From NCBI RefSeq assembly GCF_003865095.1, contig NZ_BHYK01000012.1:62001-126000 (forward strand): DNA of 64,000 nucleotides, in the 5' to 3' direction. A program made the translations under genes and the position numbers. Of this stretch, positions 42,912-51,708 are shown piece after piece. The stretch is from Clostridium tagluense (lineage in GTDB: Bacteria > Bacillota > Clostridia > Clostridiales > Clostridiaceae). The notes below the pieces were generated by a model, which did no database searches, was not told the origin of the DNA, and saw only the letters and a list, made by a program, of their open reading frames with translations. Each line of letters begins with the position of its first letter. The stretch's first letter is position 1.

Positions 42912-43631
42912 ATGAAACTTTTAAAGGCTGAATTATTAAAGTTAAAAAGGATACCAATTTTTGAAATGGCAATTTTAGCACCGGCATTAGTAATTTTATT
43001 AGGTGTGAAATTCTATAGTTTTTTTAAGCTTAAGATGCCACAAATTACTCCTTGGGAGGGGTTAGCAGCAAGTTCACTGCACATGTTTATAGGAGTATTA
43101 TTACCTGTTTTAATGATGTATGTGATATTAATGATGGGCAGGATAGAAAATTTAAATAATGGTTGGAAACAGATTTTAGTTATGCCTGTAAAGAGGGGAA
43201 CAGTTTATTTAATAAAATACTTAGTGGTGCTTTTAGTACTTATAGTAGCTTTAGTATCATATTTAGCGCAGTATACCATAGCAGCATATTTCCTTTGCGC
43301 TAAGGGAATGATTCCAGTAGAAATGCTTGTAAATGTAATATATATATTTATAACTATTCAACCTTTTGTAGCACTATTATTCTTTTTATCAAATAGATTT
43401 AATTCATTGGCATTGCCAATAGGCGTTGCCATGGCATTTGTTCTTTCCTCAATGATAATAGTTCAATCAAGCTATTGGAAATATGCACCCTGGACTTATC
43501 CATTAGCCTTAGTACAAGGAGGTCTTAAGAAGTTAACACAAGTATTACCCTTACTTCTTATTAGCAGCTTGATATTTATAATTATTTTTTTCTTGGATAT
43601 GCATAGTTTTAAAAGCAAGGATGTAATATAG
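42912..43631 (+). CDS. ABC-2 permease, lantibiotic-immunity type (second)
   Basis: 239 residues, six predicted helices. LLKAELLKLKRIPIFEMAILAPALVILLG and NLNNGWKQILVMPVKRGTVYLIKYLVVLLVL are the counterpart of the first permease's conserved stretches, as expected for a MutG-like partner. AGGAGG precedes ATG. It is the last transporter gene; the response regulator starts 51 bases later with no terminator between. Confidence 0.87.
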   Translation: MKLLKAELLKLKRIPIFEMAILAPALVILLGVKFYSFFKLKMPQITPWEGLAASSLHMFIGVLLPVLMMYVILMMGRIENLNNGWKQILVMPVKRGTVYLIKYLVVLLVLIVALVSYLAQYTIAAYFLCAKGMIPVEMLVNVIYIFITIQPFVALLFFLSNRFNSLALPIGVAMAFVLSSMIIVQSSYWKYAPWTYPLALVQGGLKKLTQVLPLLLISSLIFIIIFFLDMHSFKSKDVI

Positions 43632-43682
43632 GGATATGGTATAATATAGAAAAATTAAGTTAATAACGGGGTGTTTACTTTG

Positions 43683-44393
43683 ATGAGAGAAGATGAATTG
43701 TTAGACAAAAAAATATTGCTTGTAGATGATGAGGAGCAATTATTAAATTTGTTTGAGGAAGTATTAAAAAGGGAAGGCTTTAATAATATCTATAGAGCAG
43801 CTACAGGAATAGATGGTATATTAACTGCAAAAGAAGTGAATCCAGATTTAATACTTCTTGATGTTAACATGCCAGATATTAAAGGATATATGGTGTGTGA
43901 TAAAATAAGGGAATTTTCCTTTTGTCCTATAATATTTTTAACAGCCAAAGGAGAAGATGAGGACAAGCTTCATGGATTGGAAGCTGGTGGAGATGATTAT
44001 GTTACCAAGCCTTTTAATATAAAGGAAGTAGTTTTAAGGATAAAGGCACAATTAAGAAGAAATAACTATATACCTCTAGAGGTAAAAGAAAAGAATTTGC
44101 AATTTGGAAACATTATTATAAATGAAGAAAAGGGTGAAATACTAAAGGGCAAAGAGAGAGTAACCTTAACAGCCAAGGAATATCAATTATTATTGTTTTT
44201 AGTTAAAAATGCAAATAAAATTTTCAGTAAAAACAGTTTATGCTCCAATATATGGGGCTTTGATTATGATGGATATGATAATACTATAATGGTACATATA
44301 AGGCATTTGAGGGAAAAGATTGAGAATGACCCAAGTAACCCAGAATATATAGTGACCTTAAGAGGATTAGGGTATAAATTGGTGGTTGAATAG
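43683..44393 (+). CDS. OmpR-family response regulator
   Basis: About 236 residues. Receiver domain (to about 120): ILLVDDEEQLL acidic pair, phospho-Asp in DLILLDVNMPDIKGY, Thr/Ser in PIIFLTAKG and Lys in DDYVTKPF. A winged-helix DNA-binding domain follows (VTLTAKEYQLLLFLVKNANKIFSKNSLCSNIWGFDYDGYDNTIMVHIRHLREKIENDPSNPEYIVTLRGLGYKL). It presumably activates the upstream transporter when the partner kinase senses a peptide antibiotic. ATG at 43683 is preferred over a GTG at 43671; the ribosome binding site (GGGGTG) is weak either way. Confidence 0.93.
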   Translation: MREDELLDKKILLVDDEEQLLNLFEEVLKREGFNNIYRAATGIDGILTAKEVNPDLILLDVNMPDIKGYMVCDKIREFSFCPIIFLTAKGEDEDKLHGLEAGGDDYVTKPFNIKEVVLRIKAQLRRNNYIPLEVKEKNLQFGNIIINEEKGEILKGKERVTLTAKEYQLLLFLVKNANKIFSKNSLCSNIWGFDYDGYDNTIMVHIRHLREKIENDPSNPEYIVTLRGLGYKLVVE

Positions 44394-44394
44394 T

Positions 44395-45792
44395 ATGAAA
44401 AGAAAATTAACAATGCAATTTTTATTTTGGAATGTAATTGTTTTATTTTTAATTCAATTTGTATTTTTTGGAGTAAATTTATTAGGGGTTCACAAGGGGT
44501 TTTCTTTTTCAAATAGATTTTATAACTTCACATTTAATGGAGAAAAATTTTCGGAAGGATACAGGGCGAAGTTAATAAATGGGAAGCAAGGCTTTAATTT
44601 AAAGGAAGATGATATAAAAGCATTAACCCATAATAATATTTGGCTTCAAGTTTTAGATAGCTCTAATAAAGAGGTTTATAAGATCAATAAGCCAAAGGAG
44701 ATTCCAAGGGAGTATTTGGCAGGGGAGCTTGTAGACTATACTCTTAATGGATGGAAAATGCCAAAACCGTCTACTATTTATTCGCAAGTATTTAATAAGA
44801 ATGGACAAAGGTACAGTTTAATTGTAGGATTTCCAGTGGGGAAGATGTATAGACTTCCACTTTCATTTACGCAGGAGAGTATTATATTTTATATTGCACT
44901 TATAATTTTAACGTTTATTTTAACTATATTAGTTGGTTATTTATTTAGCAGAAAGCTAGCAACTCCTATAGCAGATATTATAGATAATATTAAAAATCTA
45001 TCACAGGGTAAATTTAATGTTAAAAACGTTAAAAGAATAGGGGTTTACAATGAGGTAAATAAAAACATTAATAAATTGGCTAAAAATTTAGAAGAAAATG
45101 AGAAGGAGCGAACAAATCTTGAGAACACAAAGGAAGAGTGGATTGCAAATATTGCACATGATTTAAAGACTCCACTATCATCGGTTAATGGATATGCTCA
45201 GCTTTTATTAAGTGAGGATTATCAGTTAGATGATGGTGATGTTAAAAGATATGGAGAAATCATTATAAACAAAGCAGAGTATATTCAAGAATTAATTAAC
45301 GATCTTGCGCTAATATATAAATTCAAAAATAAAGTAATTCCACTTAAGATAGAAAGAGAAAACATAATTGAGGTTGTACGAGAAACAGTAATTGATATTT
45401 TGAATAATCCACTTTATTGTGATAGAAATATTAATATTGATTATGATTTAGAGAAAATATATGTAAATTGCGATAAAAAATATATAAAAAGAGCATTAAA
45501 TAACTTTCTATTTAATGCATTAGTTCATAATCCTAAAGACACTATAGTGGATATAAATATAAGTGAAAAATCAGGTGTGATAATAGAAATTAAGGATAAT
45601 GGAAATGGAATTACGCAGGAAGATTTAAAATCTCTGTTTCATAGATATTATAGAGCTACAAACACAGGTGAAAGACACAAGGGATCTGGTCTTGGAATGG
45701 CTATAAGCAAAGAAATTATTGAAATTCATAGCGGCGAGATAGAGGTATTTAGCAAGGTTTTTGAAGGAACAAAGATAATAATAAGGTTATAA
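44395..45792 (+). CDS. Membrane sensor histidine kinase
   Basis: About 465 residues: helix 1 (about 8-28), an extracellular sensor region of about 120 residues, helix 2 (about 160-182), a HAMP-like linker and a HisKA domain with EEWIANIAHDLKTPLSSVNGYAQLL (phospho-His), then HATPase with N-box FNALVHNPKD, G1 EIKDNGNGI and G2 HKGSGLGMAISKEI. The extracellular loop is longer than in the BceS 'intramembrane' kinases, so it may bind its signal directly. Its ATG is one base after the response regulator's stop, so the two are coupled. Confidence 0.93.
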   Translation: MKRKLTMQFLFWNVIVLFLIQFVFFGVNLLGVHKGFSFSNRFYNFTFNGEKFSEGYRAKLINGKQGFNLKEDDIKALTHNNIWLQVLDSSNKEVYKINKPKEIPREYLAGELVDYTLNGWKMPKPSTIYSQVFNKNGQRYSLIVGFPVGKMYRLPLSFTQESIIFYIALIILTFILTILVGYLFSRKLATPIADIIDNIKNLSQGKFNVKNVKRIGVYNEVNKNINKLAKNLEENEKERTNLENTKEEWIANIAHDLKTPLSSVNGYAQLLLSEDYQLDDGDVKRYGEIIINKAEYIQELINDLALIYKFKNKVIPLKIERENIIEVVRETVIDILNNPLYCDRNINIDYDLEKIYVNCDKKYIKRALNNFLFNALVHNPKDTIVDINISEKSGVIIEIKDNGNGITQEDLKSLFHRYYRATNTGERHKGSGLGMAISKEIIEIHSGEIEVFSKVFEGTKIIIRL

Positions 45793-45812
45793 AAAATATT
45801 TTAAAAATATAC

Positions 45813-45840
45813 TTGTAAAATATAGAAAGTATGCTATAAT
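45813..45840 (+). promoter_or_regulatory. Promoter of the riboswitch-controlled exporter operon
   Basis: TTGTAA (-35, 45813-45818) and TATAAT (-10, 45835-45840) with a 16-base spacer, placing the start of transcription just before the aptamer. Confidence 0.6.
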
Positions 45841-45849
45841 TTACTTCAA

Positions 45850-45985
45850 TGTGAGAGTGTATCTAGGGTTCCGGTTTGAAAAAATGTCTGGTCCGAGCGA
45901 TACAGGATGATATCTACACTTTTAGGGAAAAAGCCTGAAGGACGAGTCTCAATCTAGAGATTTGTTTTTGGGCTTTATTTTTTTT
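45850..45985 (+). promoter_or_regulatory. ykkC-class riboswitch with terminator
   Basis: The two conserved blocks CTAGGGTTCCG (45863-45873) and TCTGGTCCGAG (45887-45897) are diagnostic of the ykkC superfamily. The closing stem AGTGTA / TACACT brackets them. Downstream, AAAGCC and GGGCTTT followed by TTTTTTTT form the expression platform, so ligand binding should prevent termination. The superfamily includes the guanidine-I class and subtypes for ppGpp, PRPP and nucleoside diphosphates; I cannot assign the subtype by eye. It controls the ABC-2 exporter operon starting at 46007. Confidence 0.85.
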
Positions 45986-46006
45986 GAAAAAAGGAGATGT
46001 TAAAAA

Positions 46007-47011
46007 ATGAGCATAATAAAAGTGGATAATCTTTGCAAAACTTTTAAAGTTAAAACAAAGGAACAAGGATTACGAGGGAGCGTTAAGTCAATTTTTTCAC
46101 CAAGCTATCGAGAGATTGATGCCGTCAATAATATTTCTTTTGAAGTAGAAAAGGGAGAAATATTAGCTTTCATAGGGCCCAATGGAGCAGGAAAATCAAC
46201 TACTATAAAAATGATGACAGGCATACTATATCCATCCTCAGGAAATATTGAAGTCTTAGGTATGAATCCAGCTACTGAAAGAAAAGAATTGTCTTATAAA
46301 ATAGGTACAGTTTTCGGACAAAAGTCACAGCTTTGGTTTCACTTACCACCACTTGATAGCTTTCATTTACTGGGAAATATTTATGAAATGGATAAAGTAA
46401 GGCTTCAAAAGAGAATAGACCTCTTAAAGGAGATTTTTGAAATAGGTGACTTAATGGATGTTCCTGTGAGAAAACTTTCTTTAGGTCAAAGAATACGTTG
46501 TGAGATTGCAGCATCTATTTTACATGAACCTGAGATTATATTTTTAGATGAGCCTACCATAGGCCTGGATGTGGTTGTAAAACAGAAGATTCGAGAACTT
46601 ATATTGCAGCTTAACAAGGAAGAAAAAACCACTATATTCCTAACCTCTCATGATTCCGGTGATATAGAACAATTATGCAAAAGGGCAATCATTATAAATC
46701 ATGGTGAGGTGGTATTAAACGAAACAATTAAGAGCCTTAAGCATGACTATTTAAACAAGAAGATAATACAGATTAAGTATAATGAAATAGTTAATCTAGA
46801 CAATTGTGAACTAAATATTATTAAAAATAAGGGAAATGCAATAAAGGTTCAAGTGGATACATCAAAACAAGATATAGAGCAGGTGCTAACTAAGTTAATA
46901 AAATGCGGAAAGGTGAATGACATAACCATAGCAGAGCCACCACTTGAGGAAATAATATCACATATTTATAAGCTGAATAAGGAGGGAGACACGCATGAAG
47001 GTACTTCTTAA
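46007..47011 (+). CDS. ABC-2 exporter ATPase under riboswitch control
   Basis: 334 residues of the NatA/DrrA-like group that carries an N-terminal extension (TKEQGLRGSVKSIFSPSYREIDAVNNISFEV). Walker A AFIGPNGAGKSTTIKMMTG, signature LSLGQRIRCEIAASILHEP, Walker B IIFLDEPTIGLDV and TSHDSGDIEQLC are intact. The C-terminal 90 residues are the usual extension. Two ABC-2 permeases follow with overlaps, which is the layout of the COG4586/4587/3694 exporters; a Synechocystis member of this group exports viologens. AAGGAG precedes ATG. Confidence 0.92.
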   Translation: MSIIKVDNLCKTFKVKTKEQGLRGSVKSIFSPSYREIDAVNNISFEVEKGEILAFIGPNGAGKSTTIKMMTGILYPSSGNIEVLGMNPATERKELSYKIGTVFGQKSQLWFHLPPLDSFHLLGNIYEMDKVRLQKRIDLLKEIFEIGDLMDVPVRKLSLGQRIRCEIAASILHEPEIIFLDEPTIGLDVVVKQKIRELILQLNKEEKTTIFLTSHDSGDIEQLCKRAIIINHGEVVLNETIKSLKHDYLNKKIIQIKYNEIVNLDNCELNIIKNKGNAIKVQVDTSKQDIEQVLTKLIKCGKVNDITIAEPPLEEIISHIYKLNKEGDTHEGTS

Positions 47012-47792
47012 ATATGGACAAATATCTAAAATAACAATGTCTAATAGCTTGGTGTATTTTTGGAATTTTCTTAGTAAAAATATATTTTTTGTATTCATAA
47101 TGTTTATATATTTAATGCTTTGGAAAAATATATATGCGCAAAAGGGTAGTACAATTGTTGGGCTAAGTTTAAATGCAATGATTTGGTACTTGATAGTTAC
47201 GGAGCTTGTTACTCTTTCAAGAACAGATATACATGTACAAGTAAATGAAGATGTGAAGAGCGGTAACATAGCTTACTTATTGAACAAGCCTTATAACTAT
47301 GTTATTTATTGCTTTTCCTACTTTGTAGGTGAAATTGGCATAAAACTTTTAACTAATGGCATAATTGGACTTTCTATAGGTTTCATATATGGGGGGACCT
47401 TGGAAAATTTTAACGTACTGCACCTCCCTTTTATATTTTTATCATTAATTGTAGGCTGCTGTATTAATTTTTTTATCTATATAACGTTAGCATTAACCTC
47501 ATTTTGGTTTGAGGACAATACAGCTTTCTTTTGGATTTATTCAAAGCTAATATTTACCTTAGGGGGTATGCTTATGCCTATAGAACTTTTTCCGGATTGG
47601 CTCCAAAAGGTATCAAAGTATCTACCTTTTGCTTATGTAACTTATGTGCCAGCAAAACTTGCAGTAGATTTTTCACTTTCAAATTTTTATAAACAATTTT
47701 CAATTCAACTATTATATTTAGGAATATTTTTTACTTTAGCTATGACTTTATATAAGAAGGGGGCAAAGAATTTAAATGTTAATGGAGGCTAA
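46995..47792 (+). CDS. ABC-2 exporter permease (first, DUF990/COG4587-type)
   Basis: 265 residues with six helices. The pattern YGQISKITMSNSLVYFWNFLSKNIFFVFIMFIYLMLWKNIY and RTDIHVQVNEDVKSGNIAYLLNKPYNYVIY, where a cytoplasmic loop holds G-x-I-A-(Y)-x-L-x-(K)P, is characteristic of this permease family. It begins 17 bases inside the ATPase gene (GGAGGGAG upstream of its ATG) and is overlapped by the next gene. It pairs with the second permease to form the pore. Confidence 0.87.
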   Translation: MKVLLKYGQISKITMSNSLVYFWNFLSKNIFFVFIMFIYLMLWKNIYAQKGSTIVGLSLNAMIWYLIVTELVTLSRTDIHVQVNEDVKSGNIAYLLNKPYNYVIYCFSYFVGEIGIKLLTNGIIGLSIGFIYGGTLENFNVLHLPFIFLSLIVGCCINFFIYITLALTSFWFEDNTAFFWIYSKLIFTLGGMLMPIELFPDWLQKVSKYLPFAYVTYVPAKLAVDFSLSNFYKQFSIQLLYLGIFFTLAMTLYKKGAKNLNVNGG

Positions 47793-48573
47793 AAAGAGCT
47801 TAAAGCTAATGGGTTATTATTTTAAATTTAATATATCTTCAGTTATGGAATACAGAATGAGTTTTCTTGTACAATGTTTTGGTATGATACTAAATAATTC
47901 AGCATTTATATTTTTTTGGTGGATATTATTTGAAAATATAAGCACCATTGGTGGATATGGTTTTAAGGATGAAATGATGCTTTGGGCCTTAATGTCTACT
48001 AGTTTTGGTCTTTGTTTTGTGGTCTTTGGTAATGTAAATCAGATTACAAGAATGATAATAAATGGTGAGTTAGATAGCTATCTGCTACAACCTAAAGATC
48101 CTCTTATTAATATACTATGCTCTAAGACTATAGTATCCGCATGGGGTGATACCTTATATGGAGTAATTTTATTTTTTATAATCAAAGGTTTTCATGTTAG
48201 AAGTTTCTTATTGTTTTTATTGTTTTGTATTACAGGTGCTTTAATATTAGCTTCAGTACTAGTGACCTTTCATGCCTTAAGTTTTTATTCAGGTAACACA
48301 GAAGGGTTAGCACAGCTTGCAACAGAATTTTTCATAAGTTTTAGTATTTATCCAGAAGGCATATTTAGTAATGCTGTAAAGTATATACTTTATACTGTTA
48401 TACCAGTAGCCTTTGTGGTTTATATACCTGCAAAGGTGATAAATGAGTTTTCTCTTGTTATGCTTTTAGAGGTTTTAGGAGTAGCATTAGTATGGATAGT
48501 AATAGCTTATACTATGTTCTACAAAGGCCTTAAAAAATATGAATCTGGGAATTTAATAACAAATAAATTGTAA
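47776..48573 (+). CDS. ABC-2 exporter permease (second, COG3694-type)
   Basis: 265 residues with six helices: LKLMGYYFKFNISSVMEYRMSFLVQCFGMILNNSAFIFFWWILFENI and the cytoplasmic loop NQITRMIINGELDSYLLQPKDPLINIL, with the G-x-L-D-x-(Y)-L-x-(Q/K)-P pattern of the family. The gene overlaps the previous one by 17 bases and has AAGGGGG upstream. No terminator separates it from the phosphodiesterase-like gene 65 bases later. Confidence 0.87.
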   Translation: MLMEAKKSLKLMGYYFKFNISSVMEYRMSFLVQCFGMILNNSAFIFFWWILFENISTIGGYGFKDEMMLWALMSTSFGLCFVVFGNVNQITRMIINGELDSYLLQPKDPLINILCSKTIVSAWGDTLYGVILFFIIKGFHVRSFLLFLLFCITGALILASVLVTFHALSFYSGNTEGLAQLATEFFISFSIYPEGIFSNAVKYILYTVIPVAFVVYIPAKVINEFSLVMLLEVLGVALVWIVIAYTMFYKGLKKYESGNLITNKL

Positions 48574-48638
48574 TGTATAATAAATATATTTAAAATAGAT
48601 ATGACATTTTAAAGTATGTCATTTAATGAGGTGAGAAT

Positions 48639-49901
48639 ATGATAAATAAAAAATCAATTGAAGAGGTTGGAAAAAGCAAATATAAGGAGTGTACTATACC
48701 TTTATATGATAGTTACTGTTTTTCTAATATTTTTGGAAGTATAAAACACTTATTTGATATTCCTTCAGATAAAAAATTACCTAAGGATACTCTAGGAAAT
48801 TCAAAGGATTCGACCAGTAAGATAGTTTTCTTTCTTGTGGATGCTTTTGGCTGGTGTTTTTATGAGAAATACAAGAAGTCTTCTAGCTTCCTACGCGAAA
48901 TAGAAAAAGGCGGGATCGTTTCAAAGTTAACTTCGCAGTTTCCGTCTACTACAACAGCTCATGTAACCACGGCTTTAAGTGGAGAACCCGTATATGAACA
49001 CGGTCTCTATGAGTGGTTCTATTATGAGCCAGAAGCCGATGATATTATAACAGCCTTCTTATTTAAAGAAGCAAGAAAAAAGGGTATAGAAACTCTAAAA
49101 AATAGAAATATAGAGCCTAAAAGATTTTTACCTGAAAAAAGTTTTTTTAAAGATTTATTAGAAAATGGAATTAAAAGCACTGTTTATCAACCATGCTTTA
49201 TAAATGATAGTACTTACTCGAATGTAATGTGTAAAGATGCGACAGTGAAAGGGTATCATGAATATGAAGATTTATTTGAGTCGTTATCAAAGGATTTAAC
49301 AAAAAATAATGACAAAGAGTACTATTACGTTTATTTGCCCGAAATAGATTCTATTGCTCATGAAAAAGGAAATTGTTCAGAAGAATTTAAAGAAGCCATT
49401 GAGAAATTATTAAAACACATGGATAAATTTTATGAAAAGGGCAAAGAGAGTTTTAAAAATACAGCAGTTATGATTTCAGCGGATCATGGACAAGTAGACA
49501 CTGATTTAAGCACAAAGTATTATTTGAATGACATAATGCCCGATATAGATAAATACTTAAAGAAAAATAAAAACAATGATTTAATTTCACCAACAGGTTT
49601 TTGTAGAGATTTATTTCTCCATGTTAAGGAGGAACATTTATTTACAGTTAAAAAAATGATAGAAAAGCAGCTAAAGGATATAGTTTGCGTATATACTTTT
49701 GATGAATTGAAGGAAAGAGGTTTTTTCGGACATCCAAGCCAGCGAATGATAGAAAGATGTGGAAACCTTATTTTATTACCTAAAGATAACAATCATATTT
49801 GGTGGTATGAAAAGGATATTTTTGAACTTTCATTTATAGGAGTCCATGGTGGAGCAAGTAAAAATGAGATGGAGATACCACTGTTATTTTATAGATTTTA
49901 G
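48639..49901 (+). CDS. Alkaline phosphatase superfamily protein (nucleotide pyrophosphatase/phosphodiesterase-like)
   Basis: 420 residues, no signal peptide, so cytoplasmic. The metal-binding fold is visible: IVFFLVDAFGW (first Asp), nucleophile Thr in SQFPSTTTAHVTTALSG, YLPEIDSIAHEKG (Asp and His), MISADHGQV (Asp-His) and GVHGGASKNEMEIPLLFY (last His). It should hydrolyse phosphate mono- or diesters. AGGTGAG precedes ATG. It probably belongs to the riboswitch-controlled operon, 65 bases downstream of the permeases, which makes a nucleotide- or phosphoester-related ligand worth testing. Confidence 0.87.
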   Translation: MINKKSIEEVGKSKYKECTIPLYDSYCFSNIFGSIKHLFDIPSDKKLPKDTLGNSKDSTSKIVFFLVDAFGWCFYEKYKKSSSFLREIEKGGIVSKLTSQFPSTTTAHVTTALSGEPVYEHGLYEWFYYEPEADDIITAFLFKEARKKGIETLKNRNIEPKRFLPEKSFFKDLLENGIKSTVYQPCFINDSTYSNVMCKDATVKGYHEYEDLFESLSKDLTKNNDKEYYYVYLPEIDSIAHEKGNCSEEFKEAIEKLLKHMDKFYEKGKESFKNTAVMISADHGQVDTDLSTKYYLNDIMPDIDKYLKKNKNNDLISPTGFCRDLFLHVKEEHLFTVKKMIEKQLKDIVCVYTFDELKERGFFGHPSQRMIERCGNLILLPKDNNHIWWYEKDIFELSFIGVHGGASKNEMEIPLLFYRF

Positions 49902-50004
49902 CAGTCATGTTCACTGGTTATTTTATGATAGAATGCTAAAAATTACTTGATTAATGTACTTACAGTATGGTAGAATAATTTTGTAAAATTGAATATGTAA
50001 AAAT

Positions 50005-50200
50005 AGGTTTAATAGGTATTTAATATCTGTTAATTAAAAGGGAAGTGGGTTTGAGTCCCACGCGGTCCCGCCGCTGTAATAGAGGAGTTCTTGCATTATG
50101 CCACTGGGAAACTGGGAAGGCTGCAGGAATGTTGATACTTAAGCCAGAAGACCTGCCTATTCTAATGTACTGAGAACTCTACGAGCGATAGGGGTGGTAA
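50005..50200 (+). promoter_or_regulatory. Cobalamin riboswitch
   Basis: The core is unmistakable: CCCACGCGGTCCCGCCGCTG (50058-50077), TGCCACTGGGAA (50099-50110), GGGAAGGCTGCAGG and AAGCCAGAAGACCTGCC (the B12 box, 50151-50157 region). A terminator hairpin follows at 50230-50263. Adenosylcobalamin or a related corrinoid should switch off the downstream CGGC-BtuFCD-type operon. Outer boundaries are approximate. Confidence 0.95.
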
Positions 50201-50229
50201 ATGTTTGAAAAATATTTTTTTGAATTTAC

Positions 50230-50263
50230 AGCTTTTTAACTATTGTTAAAAGGCTATTTTTTT
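50230..50263 (+). terminator. Expression-platform terminator of the cobalamin riboswitch
   Basis: AGCTTTTTAAC pairs with GTTAAAAGGCT around TATT, followed by ATTTTTTT. Confidence 0.85.
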
Positions 50264-50295
50264 GCGAAAAATAATTTGCTTTATAGGAGGTAAAA

Positions 50296-50616
50296 ATGAA
50301 GATAGCTATTGGAGTATGTGAAAAAATAAATGGAATATGTACAACCATGGGATGTTTTAAAGCTTTAAACAATAAAGAGAAGCATTTCAGTATGTATGGA
50401 AATGAAAAATTAGAGCTTATGTCCTTTTTCACCTGTGATGCTTGCTCAAATAATTCTGCTGAAAATTTGATGAATATTGCTGGGAAATTAGAGAAGGAAG
50501 GGGTTAAAAAACTTCACCTTGGTGTTTGTATTGTTAAATGCGAAACGCAAAGAACTAAGGAAATAAAGGAGATATTTGAGAAATATCATATAGAAGTAGT
50601 AGAAGGTACTCATTAA
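50296..50616 (+). CDS. CGGC domain protein (predicted metal-binding)
   Basis: 106 residues with the CGGC-domain layout: IAIGVCEKINGICTTMGCFKALN near the N-terminus, SFFTCDACSNN in the middle and KKLHLGVCIVKC near the end. The spacing of the Cys residues suggests a metal or cluster site. CGGC proteins recur in corrinoid and metal-uptake operons of anaerobes, and this one is the first gene behind the cobalamin riboswitch. A role in corrinoid or cobalt handling is therefore inferred. AGGAGG lies 7 bases before ATG. Confidence 0.82.
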   Translation: MKIAIGVCEKINGICTTMGCFKALNNKEKHFSMYGNEKLELMSFFTCDACSNNSAENLMNIAGKLEKEGVKKLHLGVCIVKCETQRTKEIKEIFEKYHIEVVEGTH

Positions 50617-50692
50617 ATCATCATCTGCGGTGATGTAATATTAATAAATGTATCATAGTATATAAGAGATACACAAAGGAGAGAAAATTCAA

Positions 50693-51706
50693 ATGAAAAA
50701 GATAATAAGTATGATTTTAGCAGGGTTTATGGTATTTGGAACAACTGGATGTGGAAATAAAGATGTAGCAACTGCAACAAAAACAGAAACTAAAGTAGAA
50801 AATAGTAGCAAACAGTCCTCACATTATCCTGTTACAATTACAACATATAATTATGCTAAAAAGCCTGTTAAAATTACTTTTAAAAAATCACCTGAAAAGG
50901 TTGTTGCAGTATATCAGAATTCAATAGAAATATTACTGGCATTAGGATTGCAGGATAAAATAATTGCAGCATCCGGCTTAGATCATGACGTTAAAGATGA
51001 ATATAAAAGTGCTTTTAGCAAAGTAAAGTATTATGAAAAAAAACTAATAAAAGAAGAGGTTATTGGGTTGCAACCTGATTTCATATTGGGCTGGTATTCT
51101 CTATTTGGTGAAAAAAATCTTGGGGATGTAGGGTTTTGGCATGAAAGAGGTGTAAATACATATATGGCGCAAAATAGTAGTGTTGTTAAACCAGATAGTT
51201 TGCAAAATGAATATGATGATATTTTAAACATGGGTAAAATTTTCAATGTAGAAGATAAAGCAAGTGAGATAGTTAACAATATGAAAAAGGAAATTGAAAA
51301 AACAAAGGCTTTGGTTAAAGGAAAACAAGCTGTTAAAGCAGTGATTTTGGAAGTGGAAAAAGACGGCGTATATAGAATTTATGGAGAAGATAGTATTGGT
51401 GGTGATATTGCAAAAGGCGTTGGAGCAAATTTAGTAGCAAATAAAGATGGTAAAATAGGAAATGAAGATTTGATAAAGCTTAATCCTGAGGTGATTTTCA
51501 CTGTTTATTACGGCAAAGAAATTGATAAAGAAGCTGCATTAAAAAGCATTATGAACAATGCTGGACTTTCAAGCATTTCAGCAATAAAGTCAAAACGGGT
51601 TCATCCTATAATGCTAGGTGAAGTTTATGCTAGTGGTATTAGAACCTTAGATGGTATAAAAACAATTTCTAAAGGATTACATCCTGAATTATATGGAAAC
51701 AAGTAA
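50693..51706 (+). CDS. btuF: Corrinoid-type ABC importer, substrate-binding lipoprotein
   Basis: 337 residues: signal peptide with lipobox TTGC (Cys 21), then a type III periplasmic-binding fold: KSPEKVVAVYQNSIEILLALGLQDKIIAASGLD, YEKKLIKEEVIGLQPDFILGWYSLF and LIKLNPEVIFTVYYG. This cluster A-II fold serves siderophores, heme and B12. The cobalamin riboswitch upstream and the BtuC/BtuD-like genes downstream favour B12 or cobinamide. AAAGGAGAG precedes ATG. It is separated from the CGGC gene by 76 bases and from the permease by 2. Confidence 0.87.
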   Translation: MKKIISMILAGFMVFGTTGCGNKDVATATKTETKVENSSKQSSHYPVTITTYNYAKKPVKITFKKSPEKVVAVYQNSIEILLALGLQDKIIAASGLDHDVKDEYKSAFSKVKYYEKKLIKEEVIGLQPDFILGWYSLFGEKNLGDVGFWHERGVNTYMAQNSSVVKPDSLQNEYDDILNMGKIFNVEDKASEIVNNMKKEIEKTKALVKGKQAVKAVILEVEKDGVYRIYGEDSIGGDIAKGVGANLVANKDGKIGNEDLIKLNPEVIFTVYYGKEIDKEAALKSIMNNAGLSSISAIKSKRVHPIMLGEVYASGIRTLDGIKTISKGLHPELYGNK

Positions 51707-51708
51707 AA

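Noticed and set aside
45850-45960. Naming the ykkC riboswitch as guanidine-I
   Set aside because: The shared core is clear but the subtype-specific positions cannot be judged by eye, so only the superfamily is called.
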